DNA from: UBA6448 sp051893155
Lineage (GTDB): Bacteria; Bacillota_I; Bacilli_A; RF39; UBA660
Length of the DNA: 17,551 nucleotides
Direction: 5' to 3'
Assembly: GCA_051893155.1 (NCBI GenBank)
Contig: JBJFGY010000007.1
Span: forward strand, 1 to 17,551
Part shown: in pieces, positions 7,651 through 13,828 of the stretch
Position numbering within the stretch: the first letter of the stretch is position 1
Layout of the letters: every line of letters begins with the position of its first letter
Notes under the pieces: generated by a model
What the model saw: the letters and a program-made list of their open reading frames with translations, nothing else
Told to the model about the DNA's origin: nothing
Databases searched by the model: none
Program-made: the position numbers and the translations under genes

Positions 7651-8379
7651 CTAACTAAGAACTATAACTTCATTATAATCGCTTTGTTCACATTTTACAA
7701 GTATAGTTACAACAAGTCTACCTAAATTATCTACATATAATTCATAACTACTTATATTATTTATTGTATCTTCAACATTAATAGGATTGTCTGTAATTAA
7801 ATTTTGATCATTTAAATATGTAGATATTTCATTTTTTATATTATCTTTATTAATATTAAATATGCTTAAAAGTTCATCATTATTATAAAGTTTTCCTGTT
7901 TTTTTATCAAATACATAAGCTTTACTTTGAGTAAATGTTACTAATTTTTTATAATCAAAATTATATGTATTTTTTATAATAGAAATATAACTATTAAAAT
8001 ATACTACATCAAATTTATTAAATTTTGCACTAACTAAATGATTATATATAGCTTCTTCATTATTTTCATCATATTTAACGCTTTCAAAATATTCTTTATT
8101 TTCATCGTTAATTATATTTTGAATATTTTCTTTATCCTCAAAATTAATAACTATATCCTTATATTCAATATCAAGTTCACTTTCAATAACATTTAAATTA
8201 GTAAAATAAACATATTCCTTTGTTGGATCAAGTCTAATATCAGTGTTTTTTTCCTCAGATACAGTTTGATTAACTTCATTTTTTAATGATTCACTTTTTT
8301 TCATTAAATAAAAGCCCCCAAATATAAATAACAATATAATTAAGATAAATAAATATACTTTAATTTGATTGCTTTTCAT
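7651..8379 (-). CDS. Hypothetical extracytoplasmic protein, DUF3298-like tail
   Basis: 242 residues with one N-terminal transmembrane segment (about 8-26) and a Glu/Asn/Asp-rich exterior. The second half has an alternating-strand pattern and a phrase (FDKKTGKLYNNDELLSIF, about 157-174) resembling the FDxxTGKxxxLxDLF motif of DUF3298/RsiV-type domains, with a final hydrophobic strand VVTILVKC. I do not recognise a catalytic motif. A strong GGAGG lies 12 bases before the ATG, a longer gap than usual, but an in-frame stop prevents an earlier start. It overlaps the upstream gene by 20 bp and is 12 bp from frr, so it belongs to that operon. The DUF3298 likeness is tentative. Confidence 0.7.
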   Translation of the reverse strand: MKSNQIKVYLFILIILLFIFGGFYLMKKSESLKNEVNQTVSEEKNTDIRLDPTKEYVYFTNLNVIESELDIEYKDIVINFEDKENIQNIINDENKEYFESVKYDENNEEAIYNHLVSAKFNKFDVVYFNSYISIIKNTYNFDYKKLVTFTQSKAYVFDKKTGKLYNNDELLSIFNINKDNIKNEISTYLNDQNLITDNPINVEDTINNISSYELYVDNLGRLVVTILVKCEQSDYNEVIVLS

Positions 8380-8977
8380 AATTTAAATAATCCTCCAATG
8401 CTTTTTTTAAAGTAATTTTTTTTAAATTTGTTTTATAGTTATCAAAATAATCATCGGCATTACTATAACCTTTAACAAATGCATCTTCATCATCATATAG
8501 CGTTACTATACCATTAATTTTAATTAAAAATGAGGGAGCATAAATATTTTTATTACCATCATCAAAAATTACAATATAATCTTTTAAATATTCTACAATG
8601 CTTTCATAAGAGCCATTTTTATTTTTTCTATCTTCAGTTATATCATAATAATATATTTTTTTAATTCCAACTTCTTTTGCAACTTCATTTAATATGTTAG
8701 CATAGTGTCCAACAAAAGAACTATTTTTATATCCAAATAAAATAATAACATTATCATTTTTTATATAACTTAATGTATCTTGAGCATTTAAATAAATAAA
8801 TACATTATCAGTAGTAATTTCTTTATATTCATCAATAAACTTTTCACTATCAGTTTTATTATTTGCTTTTTTTTCAAATGAACCAAAATAAATAAATAAA
8901 CCTATAAATAAACAAAATAATATAATATAAATTATCATTTGTGTTTTATTTTTAAATAAACTTTTCTTTTTTTTCAT
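8360..8977 (-). CDS. Membrane-anchored thioredoxin-like protein without CxxC
   Basis: 205 residues from the preferred ATG at 8977. A Lys-rich start and a transmembrane helix (about 12-31) precede an outside domain with a thioredoxin-like order: strand NVIILFGY, the active-site position reading KNSSFVGHY (84-92, no cysteines), a helix, strand KKIYYYDIT, an insertion, strand DYIVIF, and the cis-Pro-type block YAPSFLIKINGIVTLYDDE (146-164). It is the second cysteine-free relative in the window and may be an inactive paralogue of the CSVC protein at the other end of the operon. A GTG at 8986 would add three residues, but it coincides with the predicted transcription start. The ribosome binding site (GTGG) is weak. 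First gene of the operon. Confidence 0.7.
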   Translation of the reverse strand: MKKKKSLFKNKTQMIIYIILFCLFIGLFIYFGSFEKKANNKTDSEKFIDEYKEITTDNVFIYLNAQDTLSYIKNDNVIILFGYKNSSFVGHYANILNEVAKEVGIKKIYYYDITEDRKNKNGSYESIVEYLKDYIVIFDDGNKNIYAPSFLIKINGIVTLYDDEDAFVKGYSNADDYFDNYKTNLKKITLKKALEDYLNYEKQSN

Positions 8978-8993
8978 ATCTACCACTATTCAT

Positions 8994-9036
8994 ATTTTAT
9001 CAAAAATATTATAAAAAATAAATGTTTAATTGATAA
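8994..9036 (-). promoter_or_regulatory. Two overlapping predicted promoters of frr operon
   Basis: Candidate 1: extended -10 TGATAAAAT (-10 at 8994-8999, TG at 9001-9002) with a weak TTTATT -35, giving a start near 8987 and a 10-nt leader. Candidate 2: TTATCA (9031-9036), 17-bp spacer and perfect TATAAT (9008-9013), giving a start near 9001. Both lie in the 66-bp gap after the methyltransferase stop. No clear terminator separates the two units. Confidence 0.5.
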
Positions 9037-9043
9037 TAATAAA

Positions 9044-9922
9044 TTATTTTTTTACTGCTAATATATATGCTACACCTTTTGGAGCAATTATTTTATTATT
9101 AGGATTTAATGTATTATAATCATAAAAAAATTCATTAGTTATATCTTTATTATCTAAATATTCATATATTTCCATATTATTATCTATAAGTATTTGCATT
9201 ATTTCTTGATAAGTATATTTTGATTTCATTTTTTCTTTAGCTTCTAATGCTAATTGATTGTTAATAGTTGTTTCGTGACTATTTTCATTAGTTTGATAAT
9301 CAAATAATATACTACTTCCCTTACAAATTATTTTTGATATTTGTTTAATCATCTGATTAAACTCTCTTTTTGTTAAATAATAACTTATCCCTAATAAACT
9401 ATTAAAAGATATTAATGTTTTATCATATGAAGATTTTAATATATTTTTAATCCAATCTTTACTAGTAAAATCAGATTCAATAAAATTAATATTACTTGTA
9501 TCAATATTATTCTTTTTTAATCTATTAATTTTATCTTTAATCATTTCTTTTTTATCAATTTCAAAGCATTTTATTTTTTGACCTATAGTACTGGTATCAT
9601 ATCCACAACCATATACTAAATATTGTTTACAATTTATTCTAATGGCTATATCTAAAGAACGTTTATTAAAAGCGCTTCTTCCTAATACAGAAGGACCAAT
9701 TTGATTATTTACAATCCATTTCATAGCTTCATCTTTATTTCCCTCAAAATTAGGATTAAAAAAATTAATTCCTTGACTCATATTTTGATATACACTATTA
9801 TATTCTTCTTCTGTAAGAATATTTTCACTATATTTATCACTATAAATTTTAATATTACTATTTTTATAATGATAACATCTTACAAATGCACTTACTAAAG
9901 CTGTCATATTTTGATTATCCAT
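9044..9922 (-). CDS. LCMT-type SAM-dependent methyltransferase
   Basis: 292 residues, resembling the leucine carboxyl methyltransferase / PPM family (PF04072), which methylates carboxyl groups or small molecules. Visible features: an N-terminal helical cap (MTALVSAFVRCYH), a Gly-Arg-Ser...Leu-Asp segment at 81-91 matching the family's Arg-x-Asp-x region, the SAM-binding loop YGCGYDT (104-110), the acidic strand end FEID (120-123) followed by Glu-Met-Ile-x-x-Lys, the ESDF motif (149-152) and SFNSLLGISYYL (172-183) in place of the family's GLLMYL. The substrate cannot be read from sequence. GAGGTGA supports the start. It lies downstream of and in the same direction as the BmrR-like regulator gene, but with its own promoter and a terminator-like hairpin between them, so it may be a separately controlled resistance or modification gene. 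Confidence 0.85.
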   Translation of the reverse strand: MDNQNMTALVSAFVRCYHYKNSNIKIYSDKYSENILTEEEYNSVYQNMSQGINFFNPNFEGNKDEAMKWIVNNQIGPSVLGRSAFNKRSLDIAIRINCKQYLVYGCGYDTSTIGQKIKCFEIDKKEMIKDKINRLKKNNIDTSNINFIESDFTSKDWIKNILKSSYDKTLISFNSLLGISYYLTKREFNQMIKQISKIICKGSSILFDYQTNENSHETTINNQLALEAKEKMKSKYTYQEIMQILIDNNMEIYEYLDNKDITNEFFYDYNTLNPNNKIIAPKGVAYILAVKK

Positions 9923-9939
9923 TGCTTCACCTCTAATAC

Positions 9940-9974
9940 TTAATACACCTAATTAAAATAATATACAAGCCTTG
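9940..9974 (-). promoter_or_regulatory. Predicted promoter and palindrome before methyltransferase
   Basis: TTGTAT (9963-9968), 17-bp spacer and TATTAA (9940-9945) on the minus strand put the start near 9933, inside the ribosome binding site and about 11 nt before the ATG. The palindrome CAAGCCTTG (9966-9974) overlaps the -35 box and could be a repressor or activator site. It does not resemble the dyad in the MerR gene promoter. Confidence 0.45.
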
Positions 9975-10010
9975 AAAAAAATTGAATTTTATGATAATAT
10001 AAACATATAA

Positions 10011-10048
10011 AAACAAAGAAAATTATTTATTTTTTCTTTGTTTTTTTA
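10011..10048. terminator. Bidirectional terminator after merR-type gene
   Basis: A 12-bp stem, AAACAAAGAAAA (10011-10022) with TTTTCTTTGTTT (10032-10043), and a 9-base loop. It is AT-rich but long, with T-runs on both strands. It lies 30 bp after the stop of the MerR-family gene and upstream of the methyltransferase promoter, so methyltransferase transcription from the merR promoter would have to read through it. Confidence 0.6.
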
Positions 10049-10077
10049 TATTAATTGTGTAAAGTTTTAAAATATAT

Positions 10078-10881
10078 TTATTTAATTGGAACTTGAATTT
10101 CTGTTAACCAATCTTCAATATTTTCTTTATTCCAAATCCCATCTATATAACATTCTCTTGGATAATCTATTATTTCTAATTTATTATCTTCAATATATTT
10201 CATAATTTTACCATATGATACACCTAATTCATTATAAGAACCTTTATGATATATACAAATGCATTTTGTTTCAGGTATTTCCATAAATTTTATTGAATTA
10301 TTTTCTTTAAATGGTTCATTTTCTTTAATTACAGCTTGAGCATATCTAATTTTAATATTTGCATCTTTATATTCTTTATCCAAATAATTTACAAAACAAT
10401 AATCTGGTTCTACACATTTAATATTTGGATTTAATTTTAAACATTCAATTCCTGACTGCTGAATAAATTCTGATGTTTCACTATAATCTTTTAATACTCC
10501 TTCTTTGTAATAAACATAATAAGCTGGTATAATTTTTTCAAATATTTCTTCTTTCATATCTTTCTCCTCCAATAAATAATTTATTTTGGATAACTGATAA
10601 TTATATTCATTAATAGTTTTTTGTAATTTTTCTTTTTTATTTTTTAAAATATTATCTATTGGTTCATTTTCTTTAATTATTCTTTTTATTTCATCTATTG
10701 ATAACCCAATTTGTTTTAATGATATTATACGAGATATTTCTAATAATTGATAACTTTCATAATATCTATATCCATTAGATTTATCAATATAAGTTGGTTT
10801 AATTAAATCTATATTTTCATAATATCTTAATGCTTTAATAGTAACTTTACACATTTTAGAAAAATCACCTATTTTAAACAT
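10078..10881 (-). CDS. MerR-family regulator with GyrI-like ligand domain (BmrR-like)
   Basis: 267 residues. The N-terminal winged helix-turn-helix (1-70) has the MerR signatures FKIGDFSKM, IKALRYYENIDLIKP and GYRYYESYQL. A dimerising coiled coil follows at about 77-108. The C-terminal ~155 residues (112-267) look like a GyrI/BmrR effector-binding domain, with two similar halves and the ending WLTEIQVPIK typical of that fold. Such regulators bind hydrophobic or cationic drugs and activate promoters with overlong spacers by twisting the DNA. Strong AGGAGG seven bases before the ATG. The gene's own promoter has exactly that geometry (10901-10931), so self-control is likely. The downstream methyltransferase is the nearest possible target, though its promoter lacks the same dyad; an unlinked transporter is equally possible. 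Confidence 0.92.
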   Translation of the reverse strand: MFKIGDFSKMCKVTIKALRYYENIDLIKPTYIDKSNGYRYYESYQLLEISRIISLKQIGLSIDEIKRIIKENEPIDNILKNKKEKLQKTINEYNYQLSKINYLLEEKDMKEEIFEKIIPAYYVYYKEGVLKDYSETSEFIQQSGIECLKLNPNIKCVEPDYCFVNYLDKEYKDANIKIRYAQAVIKENEPFKENNSIKFMEIPETKCICIYHKGSYNELGVSYGKIMKYIEDNKLEIIDYPRECYIDGIWNKENIEDWLTEIQVPIK

Positions 10882-10900
10882 AATATCGCCTCCTAAAATA

Positions 10901-10931
10901 TTTATACACTATCCCCTAAGAGGAGAGTCAA
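10901..10931 (-). promoter_or_regulatory. MerR-type promoter with 19-bp spacer and operator dyad
   Basis: On the minus strand TTGACT (-35, 10926-10931) and TATAAA (-10, 10901-10906) are separated by 19 bp, the overlong spacer characteristic of MerR-controlled promoters. A 21-bp imperfect palindrome (10908-10928; half-sites ACTCTCCTCT and AGGGGATAGT, 8 of 10 pairs matching around a central T) fills the spacer. The CTCC...TTAGGGG core is close to the BmrR-type operator as I recall it. Transcription would start near 10894, at the first base of AGGAGG, 13 nt before the MerR start codon. Confidence 0.8.
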
Positions 10932-10951
10932 TATAAAAATATTATAACATG

Positions 10952-10977
10952 AAAAAAATGAATTATTTCATTCATTT
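10952..10977 (-). terminator. Terminator of pcrA-ligA operon
   Basis: On the minus strand, an 8-bp AAATGAAT/ATTCATTT stem (10970-10977 with 10956-10963) with a 6-base loop and a following T-run. The ligA stop codon (10968-10970) is inside the hairpin. Confidence 0.6.
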
Positions 10978-12953
10978 TTTAGCATAATTTCTTTTATTTT
11001 ATCTTCATCATAAATTTCTATACCTAAAGATAATGCTTTATCATATTTACTTCCTGGATCTTTGCCTACAATTACAACATCAGTTTTTTTAGATACACTT
11101 TCGGAAGTAGTACCTCCATTATTTTCAATAAAACTTTTTATCTCATCACGTGATATTCCATCAATAGTACCGGTTATAACAAACTTTTTATTAGTTATAA
11201 ACTCATTAAACTTTTCTTTTTCTCCAGTATAAGTCATATTAATATTTATGTTTTTTAATCTATTAATTAAATCTATATTATTATTTAAATAATCTTTAAT
11301 AGATTTAGCTATAATTTGACCAATATCTTTTATATTTATTAAATCATCTATATTAGCATTTATTAAATTATCCATAGTATTAAATTTTTTAGCAATTATT
11401 TTGGCAGTTTTACTACCTACATTAGGTATTCCTAAACCAAAAAGTAATCTTTCTAAACTATTATTTTTACTATTATCAATGTTTTCAAGAAGTTTATTAA
11501 TACTTTTTTCGCCATAACCTTCCATAAGTTTAAGATCTTCTTTATATTTTTCTAAATGATAAAAATCATCTATATTTAATACATATTTCATATTATAAAG
11601 ATCCTCTACTACTTTTTCGCCAAGACCTTCAATATTCATCGCATTTTTTGAGGCAAAATGAATTAAGACTTCAATATTTCTTTTAGGACAGTTATCATTT
11701 ATACAAAAGTAATCAACCATTCCGTCTTTTTTTACTAAATAGCTTCCACATATAGGACAATTTTTTATCATCTCAAAGTCTTTTTCTTCACCAGTTCTTC
11801 TTTCTATAAGTGGTCTAATTACCTCTGGTATTACATCACCCGCTTTATGAATTGCAACTGTGTCACCAATTTTTAAATCAAGCGTTTTAACATACTCTTC
11901 ATTATGTAGTGTTGCTCTTGATATAGTAGAACCCATTACAATTACTGGATCTAATACCGCATTTGGAGTAATTTGGCCTGTTCTACCAACTGTAAAAATA
12001 ATATCTTCCAGTTTAGTATATACTTCTTCATTAGGAAATTTATAAGCAATAGCCCATCTTGGATATTTAGCGGTAAAACCTAACTGTTTTTGAGCATTAA
12101 GTTCATTTACTTTAATAACTACACCATCAATATCATATTGAAGGTTTTCTCTTTCTTTTGTAAGACTATCTATATAATCCATTATTTCACTTAAATTAGT
12201 AACAAGCTTATTCCATTTTTTATTTACTTTAAAGCCTAATTCTTCCATAAATTTTAAGGCTTCATAATGTGTTTTTAAATTATAATCTTCAGGATTTGGT
12301 AAGTGATATATAAAGACATCTAAATTTCTTTCACGCGTAATTTTAGGATCTAATTGTCTTATCGACCCTGCTGCAGCATTACGACAGTTTTGTAAAAGAG
12401 GAAGTCCTTCTTTTGCACGAAGTTCATTTAACTTTTTTAAAGTTTCTTTATTCATAAAAATTTCGCCACGAACTTCAATATCAATATCTTTTTTTAATTT
12501 TAAAGGAACATTTTTTATTGTTTTTACATTATTAGTAATATTTTCTCCAACTGTTCCATCACCACGTGTAGCTGCAGAATATAAAATTCCTTTTTTATAA
12601 ATTAATGATACTGATAAACCATCAATTTTTTGTTCACAAACAAAATGAGGTGTAATTCCAGCATTTATTATTTTATTATAAAAATTTTCTATTTCTTCTT
12701 CATTAAATACATCAGAAAGTGAAAGCATAGGTTTATCATGTTTAATTTTTCCAAATTTAGATAAAACTTTTCCACCTACTCTTTGAGTTGGTGAAGCATC
12801 ACTTTTATACTCGGGATATTCTTCCTCTAATTTTTCAAGTTCTTTTAAATATTTATCATATTCTTGATCTGTTATGGTAGGATTATCTAAAACATAATAA
12901 TTATAATTTGCTTCATTTAATAAATTAATTAAATATTCTATTCTATCTTTCAT
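10968..12953 (-). CDS. ligA: NAD-dependent DNA ligase LigA
   Basis: Seals nicks in replication and repair using NAD+. From the preferred ATG at 12953 it has 661 residues, close to the family norm. Domain Ia carries the NMN-binding Tyr pair (NYYVLDNP). The adenylation domain has the nucleotide-accepting Lys109 in EQKIDG, then TRGDGTVGE, VRGEIFM, NAAAGSIRQLD and YDIDGVVIKV. The OB fold contains FTVGRTGQITP and HKAGDVIPEV. The zinc finger is C399, C402, C417, C422. Helix-hairpin-helix repeats follow at about 440-575, and a C-terminal BRCT domain at about 586-661 (KFVITGTIDGISRDEIKSFIE). An ATG at 12965 would add four residues but overlaps the preceding gene and lacks a ribosome binding site. Last gene of the pcrA operon. 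Confidence 0.97.
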   Translation of the reverse strand: MKDRIEYLINLLNEANYNYYVLDNPTITDQEYDKYLKELEKLEEEYPEYKSDASPTQRVGGKVLSKFGKIKHDKPMLSLSDVFNEEEIENFYNKIINAGITPHFVCEQKIDGLSVSLIYKKGILYSAATRGDGTVGENITNNVKTIKNVPLKLKKDIDIEVRGEIFMNKETLKKLNELRAKEGLPLLQNCRNAAAGSIRQLDPKITRERNLDVFIYHLPNPEDYNLKTHYEALKFMEELGFKVNKKWNKLVTNLSEIMDYIDSLTKERENLQYDIDGVVIKVNELNAQKQLGFTAKYPRWAIAYKFPNEEVYTKLEDIIFTVGRTGQITPNAVLDPVIVMGSTISRATLHNEEYVKTLDLKIGDTVAIHKAGDVIPEVIRPLIERRTGEEKDFEMIKNCPICGSYLVKKDGMVDYFCINDNCPKRNIEVLIHFASKNAMNIEGLGEKVVEDLYNMKYVLNIDDFYHLEKYKEDLKLMEGYGEKSINKLLENIDNSKNNSLERLLFGLGIPNVGSKTAKIIAKKFNTMDNLINANIDDLINIKDIGQIIAKSIKDYLNNNIDLINRLKNININMTYTGEKEKFNEFITNKKFVITGTIDGISRDEIKSFIENNGGTTSESVSKKTDVVIVGKDPGSKYDKALSLGIEIYDEDKIKEIMLKNE

Positions 12954-12955
12954 AA

Positions 12956-13828
12956 TTATTCCCATAAATTTTTTGGATAAACACCACTTGTAATTAATTC
13001 ATTAATTTCCTTTTTTACTTTTGATAAATCTTCTTTATAAGTCATTCCAATCCATTTACAAGGCGTATCAATAACTTTTACTAATTCTTTTTTAACATAT
13101 ACATCAACAACATCGGGAAGTAAAAACTCTTTTGAATTTAAATCTTCATTTTTTAAAAAGTCAGTAAGCATTTCTTCTAAAACATCAAATATATTTGTAT
13201 TAAATCCATACATTAACATTGAACAACTATTATTAATGGTAACTTCAAAAGAACTACTACCATTTAATGGTATGCAGTTTATAACATCACCATTTTTTTT
13301 AACTTTACATTCAACTATTGAATTTACTACATCGCCATCTTTAATAATTACTCCTCTTTTTACTTCTCCTTCATCAGATAATGTTGAACCAATTGGATAA
13401 CCTATAACACATAGGCCATTTTCATTATCTAAAAACTTGCTTAAAATATTAAAACTTTCTCTTCCATAAAAATCATCTGATGAAATTAAAGCAAAAGGTC
13501 CATCTATTAAATCTTTAGCACAGTATAAAGCATGAGCTGTTCCTAAAGGTTTTTCACGATTAATAGTAATATCTATTGGTAAATTATTCATTTCTTGATA
13601 TGCATATTCAATTTTTATTCCTTTAATTCTTTTAGAAATAGTATTTTTAAATACTTCTTCATTTTCTTTTTTTATCACAAAAATAACTTTACTAAAACCT
13701 GCTTTGATTGCATCATAAACTGAATAATCAATCAAAAATTCTCCACTTGGTCCAATTGGTTCAATTTGTTTAAGGCCTCCAAATCTTGAACCTAATCCTG
13801 CCGCTAAAACAATTAAAGTTTTTTCCAT
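12956..13828 (-). CDS. Sugar-1-phosphate nucleotidyltransferase family protein
   Basis: 290 residues of the NTP_transferase fold (GT-A like). The nucleotide-binding loop LAAGLGSRFGGLKQ (8-21), IGPSGEFLIDYSVYDAIKAGF (25-45), the sugar-binding KPLGTAHAL (93-101) and the metal-binding ISSDDFYG (115-122) are visible. The C-terminal WIGMTYKEDL region is typical of the roughly 300-residue uridylyl/thymidylyltransferase-like proteins that activate sugar-1-phosphates. The exact sugar and nucleotide cannot be read. Its ATG overlaps the pcrA stop (TAATG) with GGTGAT just upstream, inside pcrA, and it ends at the ligA start, so it is locked into the helicase-ligase operon. The combination has no obvious functional reason. 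Confidence 0.88.
   Translation of the reverse strand: MEKTLIVLAAGLGSRFGGLKQIEPIGPSGEFLIDYSVYDAIKAGFSKVIFVIKKENEEVFKNTISKRIKGIKIEYAYQEMNNLPIDITINREKPLGTAHALYCAKDLIDGPFALISSDDFYGRESFNILSKFLDNENGLCVIGYPIGSTLSDEGEVKRGVIIKDGDVVNSIVECKVKKNGDVINCIPLNGSSSFEVTINNSCSMLMYGFNTNIFDVLEEMLTDFLKNEDLNSKEFLLPDVVDVYVKKELVKVIDTPCKWIGMTYKEDLSKVKKEINELITSGVYPKNLWE

Noticed and set aside
7651..8379. Anti-sigma factor of the RsiV type
   Set aside because: Only a short DUF3298-like phrase is visible; no sigma factor gene is adjacent and there is no cytoplasmic anti-sigma domain before the membrane helix.
9701..9898. Plus-strand frame opposite the methyltransferase
   Set aside because: Ile/Phe-rich antisense shadow of a recognisable methyltransferase, with no ribosome binding site.
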